Below, in pieces: positions 6,569-14,932 of a stretch of 27,984 bases of DNA (positions are counted from its first letter, which is position 1; each line of letters starts with the position of its first letter). Origin of the DNA: Limenecus sp048360435 (GTDB lineage: Bacteria; Cyanobacteriota; Vampirovibrionia; Gastranaerophilales; Gastranaerophilaceae); NCBI GenBank assembly GCA_048360435.1, contig DBGCOP010000032.1:1-27984 (forward strand). Reading direction: 5' to 3'. Under the pieces are notes generated by a model that saw only the letters and a list, made by a program, of their open reading frames with translations, was not told the origin of the DNA and ran no database searches. The position numbers and the translations under genes were made by a program.

Positions 6569-8569
6569 ATGTTTAACGACAAAAAAAAGAAATTGGTATC
6601 AGCTGGAGCTGCGACACTTGCCCTCGCAGTTACCCTGGGGTATGCAGCAGTTGCTAATGCACAGATTAATGCCTCTGTTTCAAAACCAGTATTGAGACAG
6701 GAATATAAAGGCACAGATTCTATCCAGTTGGACGGAAGTGTTAATCTTACAAGAGGAAATCAAAAAATCAGCGTAAGCTTGAGAGATTCTGATTTGAAGC
6801 AGGCATTGAGAATGATTGCGGATAAAGCAGGCTTGAACGTTATCTTCCATAGCTCGGTTCAAGGCACAATTACACTTGACCTTGTTAATGTGACTTTGAA
6901 TGATGCGTTCAAAATGATAATGCAGGCAAGCGACCTTTCTTTCTTTATTGATAAAGGTACACTTATCGTAATGGCGCAGGATTCTGCTTCACAGTCAGAT
7001 ATTTCAAAACAAAACATGATGACTCTACCTGTTAAATATGCTGATTCTTCAAAAATTGCAGACTTTTTGAACAGCAACATCTTCTCAACTAACAGACCGG
7101 GTCTTTCAAACAACAAAATCGTTGTTACAAACCCTGTTACAAACGAATTGATAATTTTCGGAACACAAAACGACTTTAGAATGGCTCAAAAGGTTGTTTC
7201 AAAACTTGACGTGGCACCGAAAACACTTTCATACAGAGTTAACCATACAACACCTAAAGAAATGGCTACTTTGATATGTGATTCATTGTTCCCGACAGCT
7301 GTAAAAGGTAAAGGAACCGCTGCATCAGGAGCATCAGGTGCAGCAGGCGGCTCATCATCGGGTGCTTCAGGTTCTTCAGGAGCATCAGGTGCTGCATCAG
7401 GCGGTTCTGCTGTGGGCGGTGCTGCTTCTTTGGGCGGCGGCTCATCGTCAGGCGGATCATCAGGCGGTTCTTCAGGTGGTGACTCATCCGGAGGTTCTTC
7501 CTCAGGAAGCTCTTCAGGCGGTGACATTTCTCTGGGTGAAGGTATAGTTGCTTGTACTGTTGAAGGCAAAGTTGCTGCCAACAAGCTTTCTTCACTCGGC
7601 GGTTCTTCTTTAACCGTTACTTACTTCCCTCAAAAAGGAACAATCAACATCATCGGCGGTTCTGACTATCAAGGCGAGATGATTAAAAACTTCATAAAAG
7701 ATAACGACAAAAAACAGCCTCAAGCTTATGTAGAAATGCAGGTTGTAGAGTTGTCAGAAAACGGTTCAAAATCCTTCCAGAACCAGTGGACACTTTTGAC
7801 TCCGTTCTTTGCCGGTACATTTGATGGTACAGGTGGATTGAAAAACTATGACAATACAAGAACCTTCTTCTCCGGTCATCCGTATGCTGTGACAACAACT
7901 ACATCAGGTGGTGACTCCGGTGAAAGTTCAAGCACGGTTACTCAATATTACAGATATCACGGTCCAAAGACTGTTGCATGGGCAATCAACTACCTCATTG
8001 AAAACGGAAAAGGCAGATTGCTTGCTAACCCGAAAGTTATGGTAACAAACGGTAAACCTTCAAAAATCGATTTGACATCAGACTATGTTAAATCAACAGA
8101 TGAAGAAATCATCACAACTTCAAGCGGTGTAGGTTCAGCCGGTGTATCAAGAACATACGAAATCGGTGATGATGCAGGTATTTCAGTAGAAATGACACCA
8201 TTTATTTCACCTGACGGATATGTTACATTGAACCTCAAACCTCACTATGCAACAATCAAAGAAACTTTGTATTCTCCAAGTTCAACAGGACAAGGTACAA
8301 TCACAGCTGCTACGCTGCTTCAAAGAAGAGACCTTGAACTTTCAAACATCAGAATCAAAGACGGTGAAACACTTGTTCTTGGCGGTTTGATTCAGGAAGA
8401 AGAACGTAAAACAATATCAAAACTTCCTATCCTCGGTGATTTACCGGTAATCGGCGGTGTGTTCAGAAATACAACAACCGAAACTGAAAAATCGGAACTT
8501 GTTATCATGCTCACTCCGAGAATCATCAAAGATACTGAAGACGTGGCTTCTGACACGGAAAACTTATAA
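6569..8569 (+). CDS. Outer-membrane secretin (PilQ/GspD family)
   Basis: 666 aa. Signal peptide with cleavage likely after ANA (Ala31). Residues about 55-130 form an STN/AMIN-side domain (KISVSLRDSDLKQALRMIAD, GTITLDLVNVTLNDAF). They are followed by secretin N-domains (MTLPVKYADSSKIADFL, VVTNPVTNELIIFG). Residues 248-322 are an extreme Gly/Ser/Ala-rich low-complexity insert. The C-terminal half is a classical secretin barrel domain (YVEMQVVELSENGSKSF, DGETLVLGGLIQEEE, KLPILGDLPVIGGVF, LVIMLTPRI). It forms the outer-membrane gate for pili or secreted proteins. Good Shine-Dalgarno (AGGAG). The insert lies inside an N-domain and may be a flexible loop. Confidence 0.93.
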   Translation: MFNDKKKKLVSAGAATLALAVTLGYAAVANAQINASVSKPVLRQEYKGTDSIQLDGSVNLTRGNQKISVSLRDSDLKQALRMIADKAGLNVIFHSSVQGTITLDLVNVTLNDAFKMIMQASDLSFFIDKGTLIVMAQDSASQSDISKQNMMTLPVKYADSSKIADFLNSNIFSTNRPGLSNNKIVVTNPVTNELIIFGTQNDFRMAQKVVSKLDVAPKTLSYRVNHTTPKEMATLICDSLFPTAVKGKGTAASGASGAAGGSSSGASGSSGASGAASGGSAVGGAASLGGGSSSGGSSGGSSGGDSSGGSSSGSSSGGDISLGEGIVACTVEGKVAANKLSSLGGSSLTVTYFPQKGTINIIGGSDYQGEMIKNFIKDNDKKQPQAYVEMQVVELSENGSKSFQNQWTLLTPFFAGTFDGTGGLKNYDNTRTFFSGHPYAVTTTTSGGDSGESSSTVTQYYRYHGPKTVAWAINYLIENGKGRLLANPKVMVTNGKPSKIDLTSDYVKSTDEEIITTSSGVGSAGVSRTYEIGDDAGISVEMTPFISPDGYVTLNLKPHYATIKETLYSPSSTGQGTITAATLLQRRDLELSNIRIKDGETLVLGGLIQEEERKTISKLPILGDLPVIGGVFRNTTTETEKSELVIMLTPRIIKDTEDVASDTENL

Positions 8570-8588
8570 GACAGCAATAAAATACTTG

Positions 8589-8617
8589 CCGGAGGACTTA
8601 TTTAATAAGCCCTCCGG
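8589..8617 (+). other. Intercistronic hairpin between secretin and ATPase genes
   Basis: CCGGAG pairs with CTCCGG, and inside it CTTATT with AATAAG, around a one-base apex. No T run follows, so it is more likely an RNA-stability or processing element, or a weak partial terminator, than a full stop. It would allow different levels of secretin and ATPase from one operon. Confidence 0.5.
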
Positions 8618-8650
8618 TATATTAAACCAATAGAGACTACCCTGACAAAA

Positions 8651-10750
8651 ATGAATGTAGAAACAGTAAACAAGTTAAAATCAAATATTAACAACAAATT
8701 TTCTGAAATCTTTACAAAAGATGAATTGTTGAAAAACAGATTTATTCCGATTAATAAACAGTCGGGCTTCTTTTTTGTTGTAATACAAGAAGGCTCAAAC
8801 AAATCTGAGATTACGGAATTTGTTTCATCAAAAGAGTCTGAGCCGTTGAAGTTTATTTCACTGGACTCTGAAAGTTTTGAGGACTTATTTAACTATTATG
8901 TTTCTCAAAACTACCCGCAAGAACCCTCCGTATCTCAGGAATCTCAAGCTCAGCAACAGCCGCAGCAGGCTGCTGTTGAAGCGAATGCAGAAAAAAAATC
9001 TCAAAACAATGAACAGGAAGAACAAAAACCTAAAAAAAGAATAGGTGAAATTCTTATTGATGCAGGTCTTTTGACCGAAGAACAGCTGGTTGAAGCTTTG
9101 ACAAACAGCAAAAAGACAAGAACTCCGATTGGTTCAGTGCTTGTACAAATGGGCTTTATTACTGTCGACCAGCTGAAAGATGCACTTTCTGAACAACAGG
9201 GCTTTTCTCACGTTACTGCTTCACAGTTGAATATTTCTGAAAGTACAATAAAAATCCTGCCGGAGGATTTTATTAAAGAAAACAAAATTATTCCTATTGC
9301 ATCGGACGGAAGATTCCTTGATGTGGGTATGGTGAATCCGAACAACAAAAAAGCCTTGAATGAGGTTATTTATCTTACGGGTTTGAGACCCAGAGTGCTT
9401 TTGATGAGCCACATGGAGTTTCAAAACTGTATAACAAAATACTTCGGAAGAGCAAGAAAAGAAACAAAAGAAATTATTCGTAAGATTGAACAGGAAGCAC
9501 TTGAGTTTGAGGTAGAAGAATCACTCTGGGAACAGGTTGAAAGAGAACTCGAGGATACCTCCGGTACTGTTGCAAACTTTGCAACAAAAATCATTACGGA
9601 TGCTATTGATATGAAGGCATCAGATATTCACATAGAGCCGAGATTGGACTGCTATACGGTAAGATATCGTATTGACGGTATCTTAAGACGTGTTTTGGAT
9701 TTGCCTAACAAGGTTGAATCCTCACTTATTGCACGTTTCAAAGTTCTTTCGAGAATGAATATTGCGGAACACAGAAGAACACAAGACGGTACATTCACGG
9801 TTAAATATAACGGAATTTCTTATGACTTTCGTATAAACACACTTCCTGTTGCCGGTAAAGAAAAGATGGTTATCCGTATCTTGGCACCGGCAGCAAGTAT
9901 CAAAACCGAGGACAAAATTATTAAGCTTGTCGGCGGTACGGAAGACGACCTTCAAAAGATTAACAAAATGGTGTCGGCACCGAACGGAATCATACTTGCG
10001 GTTGGTCCGACAGGTTCAGGTAAAACAACTACACTTTATTCGGTGTTAAAAAGCTTGAACAATGAAGGTGTAAATATTACGACTCTGGAGGATCCTGTCG
10101 AAATTAAGATTGACGGTTTGAACCAGTCTCAAATTAACCCGAAAGCCGGTATTACCTTTGCTTCGTGTATGAAAGCTATTTTAAGACAGGACCCTGACAT
10201 TATCCTTATCGGTGAGATTCGTGACTTTGAAACTCTCGAAACTGCTATTGCGGCAGCCTTGACAGGTCACCTTGTGCTAAGTACGCTTCACACGAACTCT
10301 GCTGCTGCTACAATCACACGTTTGATTCAAATGGGTGCACCTGATTATTTGATTTCTTCAACCCTGACAGGAATCATTGCACAACGTCTTGTCAGACGTT
10401 TGTGCCCGAAATGCAAAGAGGCATATCATCCTACGCTTGAGGAAGCAAAACTGGTTGTTGCAAACCCTGAAGAATATGAAGAGTTTATGAAACGTACAAT
10501 TTATAGACCGAAGGGCTGTTTTGACTGCAACAACGAAGGCTTTAAAGGCAGGCTGGGTGTTTATGAGATTATGAATATTTCAAAAGAAATCAAAAAACTT
10601 ATTGCCCACAAGGCTCACGATATTGAGATTGAAGAAGCGGCAGTCGGTATGGGTATGAAAACCCTTCAGACCTCTTGTTTGGGGCACGTGCTGAGAGGCG
10701 AAACTACTATTACCGAGTTTGTCCGTGTATTGGGACCTGTTACAGAATAG
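8651..10750 (+). CDS. Type IV pilus / type II secretion assembly ATPase (PilB/GspE family) with tandem MshEN motifs
   Basis: 699 aa. Residues 1-90 are a divergent N-terminal domain, 91-128 a Gln/Glu-rich linker. Residues 129-182 contain two MshEN-type repeats (RIGEILIDAGLLTEEQL and PIGSVLVQMGFITVDQL), then the remainder of the T2SSE N-terminal domain to about 265. The ATPase core has Walker A GPTGSGKT (452-459), the Asp box around 479-482 (LEDP), Walker B IILIGEIRD (517-525), the His box (HLVLSTLHTN, 540-549), and a four-cysteine zinc site (C585, C588, C623, C626). It powers pilin polymerisation or pseudopilus extension from the cytoplasm. PilT lacks these N-terminal domains, so an assembly motor is favoured. 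The start has a weak ribosome site. Next gene is the platform protein, 16 bp on. Confidence 0.93.
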   Translation: MNVETVNKLKSNINNKFSEIFTKDELLKNRFIPINKQSGFFFVVIQEGSNKSEITEFVSSKESEPLKFISLDSESFEDLFNYYVSQNYPQEPSVSQESQAQQQPQQAAVEANAEKKSQNNEQEEQKPKKRIGEILIDAGLLTEEQLVEALTNSKKTRTPIGSVLVQMGFITVDQLKDALSEQQGFSHVTASQLNISESTIKILPEDFIKENKIIPIASDGRFLDVGMVNPNNKKALNEVIYLTGLRPRVLLMSHMEFQNCITKYFGRARKETKEIIRKIEQEALEFEVEESLWEQVERELEDTSGTVANFATKIITDAIDMKASDIHIEPRLDCYTVRYRIDGILRRVLDLPNKVESSLIARFKVLSRMNIAEHRRTQDGTFTVKYNGISYDFRINTLPVAGKEKMVIRILAPAASIKTEDKIIKLVGGTEDDLQKINKMVSAPNGIILAVGPTGSGKTTTLYSVLKSLNNEGVNITTLEDPVEIKIDGLNQSQINPKAGITFASCMKAILRQDPDIILIGEIRDFETLETAIAAALTGHLVLSTLHTNSAAATITRLIQMGAPDYLISSTLTGIIAQRLVRRLCPKCKEAYHPTLEEAKLVVANPEEYEEFMKRTIYRPKGCFDCNNEGFKGRLGVYEIMNISKEIKKLIAHKAHDIEIEEAAVGMGMKTLQTSCLGHVLRGETTITEFVRVLGPVTE

Positions 10751-10766
10751 TTTGCGGGAATAAATT

Positions 10767-11969
10767 ATGACGATATTTAATTATATAGCATTAAAAAACC
10801 AATCAGAAGTAGTAAACGGTAAAATCGAAGCTGAAGATTTGAGAGCGGCCCGTGAGGCAATCAGAAACCTCGGGCTTCAGCCGACGAAAGTTTTTGAAGA
10901 AGGTTCAAAAACGGCCGCACCAAAGGTAAGATTGAGCCCGCTTTCATTACAGGAGCTGATTGATTTTACCGGAACTTTCAGGACTCTTATATCTACGGGT
11001 GTTCCTATTATCGAAGGTCTTGTGTTCCTTGAAAAGGATGCTGTTTCTTCCCGTATCAGACTGCTTGCCCGTGAAATCAGAAAACAGGTTATAGCCGGTG
11101 CAACTTTTGCGGATACAGTAGCAAAATATCAGGAAATCTTCGGAAGTATTTATGTAGGTTTGACAAAAGCCGGTGAAGATTCCGGGGAAATGGAAAAAAC
11201 ACTCGAACGTCTTTCTGATCTTTTGAAAAAACAGGCAGCTATCAAAGGCAGGGTTATTGGGACATTGATTTATCCGACATTCGTAATTGTTCTTGCTGCG
11301 ATTGTTGTTACTGTTATGCTTATGTTTGTATTCCCGGCGTTTAAAGAGATGTTTGACCAGTCAGGTGCAAAGCTTCCTATTTTTACGCAAATTTGTATTG
11401 ACCTTGGTGAATTTTTGAAAAAGTTCTGGTATTTAACACTGATGGCACCGTTTGCAATCGGCGGTGCTATATATGCAGCGTTTAGGAATCCTGTTTCAAG
11501 AGCTATTCTTGATGAATTTTTCCTGAGAGTACCGTTGATTGGCGATATGTTAAAATATGCAAACTTTTCAAACTTCATTACAGTTATGTTTGTTGCTTAT
11601 GAAGCAGGTATCCCTATTGTAGACTGTTTACATTTGGGCAACCTGACGATTGACAACAGAACAATCAAAACGAAAATTACGGATGCAATTAATAAAGTGC
11701 AGCAGGGTGTGCACCTTTCAACAGCTCTCAGGGCAGCAAACATCATACCTTCAATGGTTTTGTTTATGATAGCAACAGGTGAGCAAACAGGTAAACTGGG
11801 CGAATTGCTTCATCAGTCAGTACTGTTTTTGGATAAAAAGCTGGATGATATTATTGATGCTTTGACGAAAATGATTGAGCCGCTTATGCTTATTGTTATC
11901 GGTAGTATCGTAATGTTCCTTGCGTTGGCATTGTATTTGCCGTTATTCCAATCTTATCAATTATCGTAA
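10767..11969 (+). CDS. Inner-membrane platform protein (PilC/GspF family)
   Basis: 400 aa, the usual family length. Two T2SSF domains: residues about 63-188 (QELIDFTGTFRTLISTGVPI, KAGEDSGEMEKTLERLSDLL) and 265-388 (FITVMFVAYEAGIPIVDCL, IATGEQTGKLGELLHQS). Membrane segments at about 164-190, 221-238 and 370-392. The paired G-E-x-x-G motifs are typical. It transmits ATPase motion to the pilus base. Immediately downstream of the ATPase gene, as in pilB-pilC and gspE-gspF; no pilin, pilMNO or prepilin peptidase gene is in this window, so the machine must be encoded at several loci. Confidence 0.93.
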   Translation: MTIFNYIALKNQSEVVNGKIEAEDLRAAREAIRNLGLQPTKVFEEGSKTAAPKVRLSPLSLQELIDFTGTFRTLISTGVPIIEGLVFLEKDAVSSRIRLLAREIRKQVIAGATFADTVAKYQEIFGSIYVGLTKAGEDSGEMEKTLERLSDLLKKQAAIKGRVIGTLIYPTFVIVLAAIVVTVMLMFVFPAFKEMFDQSGAKLPIFTQICIDLGEFLKKFWYLTLMAPFAIGGAIYAAFRNPVSRAILDEFFLRVPLIGDMLKYANFSNFITVMFVAYEAGIPIVDCLHLGNLTIDNRTIKTKITDAINKVQQGVHLSTALRAANIIPSMVLFMIATGEQTGKLGELLHQSVLFLDKKLDDIIDALTKMIEPLMLIVIGSIVMFLALALYLPLFQSYQLS

Positions 11970-11990
11970 TAGTTACACAGAGGATTTTTT

Positions 11991-12302
11991 ATGTCAGAAG
12001 AATTTGAACCGTTTGAAATAGAAGAATTGGGGAACGACGATTTTACCAACGGCGTTTGGTCAGAAAGAGTGCTTGTTATTACACAGGACTATGAGATAAA
12101 AGGTTATGTCTTTATGCCGAAAATTGGTAAAAGAAGCCGTGTGCTTTCGGATATCCTTAACGGCAAAAAAAGATTTGTTGCAATTAAGGATTGTGAAGTT
12201 GCATACAGACAGCTTCCAAACAGAAGAACCGAGTTTCATGATTTTGTTCAGCTGAACATTAACTCTATCATTATTCTTCGTCCTACATGCAATGAAGAAT
12301 AA
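11991..12302 (+). CDS. Small conserved protein at the end of the pilus operon (DUF6812-like)
   Basis: 103 aa, good Shine-Dalgarno (AGAGGA) and 21 bp after the platform gene, so co-transcribed. The core, ERVLVITQDYEIKGYVFMP followed by RSRVLSDILNGKKRFVAIKD, is a compact beta fold with a 'YxIxGxVFxP...RxLSDxLN...RFxxIxD' pattern that I associate with small proteins of the DUF6812 type. Acidic N-terminus; no signal peptide or membrane segment. Function unknown; the position suggests an accessory or regulatory role in the pilus system, but this is inference from neighbourhood only. Confidence 0.7.
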   Translation: MSEEFEPFEIEELGNDDFTNGVWSERVLVITQDYEIKGYVFMPKIGKRSRVLSDILNGKKRFVAIKDCEVAYRQLPNRRTEFHDFVQLNINSIIILRPTCNEE

Positions 12303-12305
12303 GAA

Positions 12306-13301
12306 ATGACAAATGATTTGATAACGAAAAAACTATCTGCTGATATTGATTCAAGAGAATTTGTTCTGTACTTGAAATCGAATATTGTGCCTTATTTACA
12401 TATTCAGGAAGCTAAAAGTGCGAAGCTGAAGAAGATTATGAATTATCTTTTCAACTTTATGGCTTCGTGTGTCCTTATTGACTGGATAATATACGAAATA
12501 GATGAAGATTTGTATAGCTTTTTGCCCGATATTGTAATTATTTTTCTGTTTATATTTCTAATAGTTGCTTTGTGTTTTACGACTGTGATGTTTTTTTGTG
12601 GAGATAACGCTTTGTCAAAAATGTGTAAGTTGATTTGGAAGCCAACTTACGATAAATTATTTGCTTTTATTGGTGATTTTGAATATAACGTTGGACGATT
12701 GAAGTATACAACCAAAAAGGAAATTAAGTCTAAAATAGAAGATTTTTATTTGTTCGGTAAAACTACTTTTTTACGTTGCAATGATTCTGTTTCCGGATTT
12801 TTTTCTGGTAAGAAACTTGAAGTATGTGAATTAAAGCTGATGCCTTTTGATTTTTTTAAGAATGTACAGTATCGAGGTGTTTATATTTGTGCTCAAACAG
12901 ATATAAAAATGCCATTTAGATTTACTATTTCTAAAAAGAGTTCCGAAAGAAAAATAAAATTAAAAAAGAATGTGCTAAAGCTAAAAACAGGAAATGCTGT
13001 TTTTGATACACAATTTGATGTCTATACAACAAATGTGACGGAGGCAAAAAAGATTTTGACACAAACTTTTTTGCAGAATTACTTGGATATGTGTTCTGAA
13101 TCAGGTTTTGGTTTTTGTTTTACGTACGAAAACAATGAATTGACTGCGCTGGTCTTGAATGATTATAAACTGTGTAAGAACTTGTTTAATATAGATGATT
13201 CCGGAATATCATTGTGGGATAAAGAGCAATTTAAGGTTGTTTTAAAAGAGTTTTTGGCGGTTTTGAAAGTGGTGGAAGGACTTCAGCAAATAATTAAATA
13301 A
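12306..13301 (+). CDS. DUF3137-like membrane protein
   Basis: 331 aa, starting 3 bp after the preceding stop, so probably translationally coupled. Two membrane segments near the N-terminus (about residues 45-64, FNFMASCVLIDWII, and 74-98, IVIIFLFIFLIVALCFTTVMFF). A soluble C-terminal region follows that ends with FDTQFDVYTTNVTEAKKILT, FLQNYLDM and FCFTYENNELTALVL. That region matches the DUF3137 pattern (F.VYs.d..eA..iLT..F...L..l......F...n..l.i.l). Base composition and codon use are AT-richer than in the pilus genes before it. Function unknown. Last gene before the tRNA. Confidence 0.65.
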   Translation: MTNDLITKKLSADIDSREFVLYLKSNIVPYLHIQEAKSAKLKKIMNYLFNFMASCVLIDWIIYEIDEDLYSFLPDIVIIFLFIFLIVALCFTTVMFFCGDNALSKMCKLIWKPTYDKLFAFIGDFEYNVGRLKYTTKKEIKSKIEDFYLFGKTTFLRCNDSVSGFFSGKKLEVCELKLMPFDFFKNVQYRGVYICAQTDIKMPFRFTISKKSSERKIKLKKNVLKLKTGNAVFDTQFDVYTTNVTEAKKILTQTFLQNYLDMCSESGFGFCFTYENNELTALVLNDYKLCKNLFNIDDSGISLWDKEQFKVVLKEFLAVLKVVEGLQQIIK

Positions 13302-13306
13302 AATAC

Positions 13307-13335
13307 TTGATTTCAAACTTTGTCCATGGTGTAAT
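13307..13335 (+). promoter_or_regulatory. Promoter of the tRNA-Ile unit
   Basis: TTGATT (13307-13312), 17 nt, TGTAAT (13330-13335). Transcription from here would start near 13342 and include the tRNA-like leader at 13359-13430 in the precursor. Confidence 0.4.
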
Positions 13336-13358
13336 ATATTTACTGGCTGAAAAGCTAT

Positions 13359-13430
13359 GGGCTGCTAGCTCAGGTGGCCGGAAAGCGGAAGCTTTCGAAG
13401 TTAGATAAAGCACGCAACGTGCGCTCTAAC
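13359..13430 (+). repeat. tRNA-Ile-derived leader: copy of the tRNA 5' end plus D-arm antisense
   Basis: Positions 13359-13377 repeat exactly the first 19 nt of the tRNA gene (13455-13473). The leader then has a GAAAGC-GGAA-GCTTTC hairpin (about 13381-13396), a GTTAGA...GCACGC segment resembling the tRNA bases that follow in the true gene, and CGTGCGCTCTAAC (13418-13430), the exact reverse complement of tRNA positions 13473-13485. No anticodon, T arm or CCA end is present, so it is not a second tRNA. Either a decayed, rearranged tRNA copy or a leader that pairs with the tRNA. Confidence 0.7.
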
Positions 13431-13454
13431 AAATGGGTTGAAAATTGAATGTGG

Positions 13455-13531
<77 letters not shown>

Positions 13532-13540
13532 TTTAAGATA

Positions 13541-13564
13541 AGAGACCGAAAGGTCTCTTTTTTT
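13541..13564 (+). terminator. Intrinsic terminator of the tRNA-Ile unit
   Basis: AGAGACC-GAAA-GGTCTCT (13541-13558) followed by a run of T. It touches the stop codon of the convergent cupin gene. Confidence 0.88.
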
Positions 13565-13892
13565 ACATCCGTATTACGAGAAATCTGGAGTCTTTTTTTC
13601 CTGTAAGAAAATGTCTTTCGTTTGCTTTGAAGAAGAAAATATCACCTTCTTTCAGCTTGCAAAGTGTTTGCTCTTCGGTGTTGGGATTTTCATAGATAGT
13701 GAATTCAATCTCTCCTTCAATAATAAAAATAAATGCATCAACAGGCGAAATATGTTCCGGCATGAGTTGATCTTTTTTTAATGCACCAAGAAGCGCAAGA
13801 TTGTTGTCTGACTTTGCGAGAATTTTTGTGTTAACCGCTTCATCGTTGAATTCAATCAGGTTTTTGATTTTTTCAATAGTGTGAAATGTCAT
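13563..13892 (-). CDS. Small cupin-domain protein
   Basis: 109 aa, single cupin_2-type beta barrel: MPEHISPVDAFIFIIEGEIE, then LKEGDIFFFKANERHFL, then RFLVIRM. The first motif keeps one His and the DAF..I.G.I.F pattern, the second keeps the G-D and the final His (NERH). The usual second His of motif 1 is not obvious, so metal binding is uncertain. Good Shine-Dalgarno (GGAGACC) before the ATG. It is on the same strand as the NADAR gene, 100 bp downstream of it, so possibly a late part of that operon or a separate gene. Could be a small-molecule sensor or isomerase-like protein; not assignable further. Confidence 0.8.
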   Translation of the reverse strand: MTFHTIEKIKNLIEFNDEAVNTKILAKSDNNLALLGALKKDQLMPEHISPVDAFIFIIEGEIEFTIYENPNTEEQTLCKLKEGDIFFFKANERHFLTGKKDSRFLVIRM

Positions 13893-13992
13893 AAAAGGTC
13901 TCCGTTTGTCTTGCCACAGAATATCTTAAACCTTAGTTGTGAAATTTTTATCAGATAGAAGGGCAATCAACAGAGAGGAAACTTTTCGGGTG

Positions 13993-14883
13993 CTAGATTA
14001 CAACTGACATAACTTTTTTCACAATGTTGAAGAGCATTAGGTCTTTTACTTTGTAAAAATAATTGTCTTTCTTTTGCATTTTTTCAATGAGAGAAATAAA
14101 TTCTTTTTCTGTCAGAATTGTTTCAGCTGCATCCTGCTTTCCAATAGAGTGAGTCAGGTGCTGAAAATGCTTTGAAAAACGTATTGCGTTTCTGAAGGTT
14201 ATGTCTTCTTTAAATCTTGTATCATATAACTTTTCGAGGAGTTTTAAATATTGTGGAGAGGTTCTTTGAATCGGCTGTCCCTTCCAATAGAGGGTTCTTG
14301 TATCATAAATCGGGTCAATTGATTTTGCTGCTTCTTTTACTTTTTCAAGAGGAAGAGCACAAATCTCATTTTGTTTTTGTGGGTTCGGAACTTTGAGAGC
14401 AAGCAGGAAAGAGTTCACTGATGCGATTTTTTTGCCTCCGAATTCAAAAGGTGCATCCGGGCTTTTTTCTTGAATCTCAACCACTTTCTTCAAAAGTTCT
14501 TTGTATTGATTTGAATCTTTGCGGAATGTTTTTCCGTTCCAGAAGAGAAGAATATCATTTTTCGTTCTTTTGATTGCTTTGGAGGCTTTTTTTGCTTCGA
14601 ACCCGTTTAGAGCACAAAGCTTTTCCTGTGTATTTGTATCTTTAACTTTTAAAGCCTGTAAAAAACCTTCGATTGAATTAATTCTGACGCCGTCAAAGAC
14701 GAAATTTGTTTTTGAAAAATTGCTCAAAACATTTGCTGGATATTGTCCTCTTGAGCGTATGTCAAGAATGTCAGAATTGAATTCCGACGTATGAAATGCT
14801 CTGCTGTGAGGCTTTTTGTTTACTGTACGGGTCTGTTGGTTTATGTAAAATTTGCTTTCAGTAATCTTTTCCATAGGTGTCAT
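13993..14883 (-). CDS. NADAR-family protein with an internally duplicated domain
   Basis: 296 aa. After a 45-residue variable leader (with AFHTSEF at 29-35), residues 51-138 match the NADAR/YbiA N-terminal half: NVLSNF, FVFDGVRINSIEGFLQALKV, the run Q-EKLCAL-GFEAK, and FWNGKTF near 114-120. Residues 146-222 repeat this pattern (FEFGGKKIASVNSFLLALKV, NEICAL, LYWKGQPIQRTSPQYLKLL). Residues 223-270 supply the C-terminal half once (FRNAIRFSKHFQHLTHSIGK, ETILTEKEF). The conserved Glu of the first motif (E72) is Asn157 in copy 2. NADAR proteins remove ADP-ribose from guanine in DNA or hydrolyse riboflavin-pathway N-glycosides; some serve as antitoxins to DarT-type toxins. Last of three tightly spaced genes. 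ATG 14874 (Met4) may be the true start, since GGA lies 8 nt before it. Confidence 0.75.
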   Translation of the reverse strand: MTPMEKITESKFYINQQTRTVNKKPHSRAFHTSEFNSDILDIRSRGQYPANVLSNFSKTNFVFDGVRINSIEGFLQALKVKDTNTQEKLCALNGFEAKKASKAIKRTKNDILLFWNGKTFRKDSNQYKELLKKVVEIQEKSPDAPFEFGGKKIASVNSFLLALKVPNPQKQNEICALPLEKVKEAAKSIDPIYDTRTLYWKGQPIQRTSPQYLKLLEKLYDTRFKEDITFRNAIRFSKHFQHLTHSIGKQDAAETILTEKEFISLIEKMQKKDNYFYKVKDLMLFNIVKKVMSVVI

Positions 14884-14932
14884 CCGTTTGTGTTGTTTTT
14901 AAAACAGCTGAATAATATTTTTTGCATGAATG

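Noticed and set aside
7186..7584. 132-aa Pro/Glu-rich minus-strand reading frame
   Set aside because: Complement of the Gly/Ser/Ala low-complexity part of the secretin; composition follows from the sense codons.
13359..13377. A second tRNA gene upstream of tRNA-Ile
   Set aside because: Only the first 19 nt match; no anticodon arm, T arm or CCA end follows in place.
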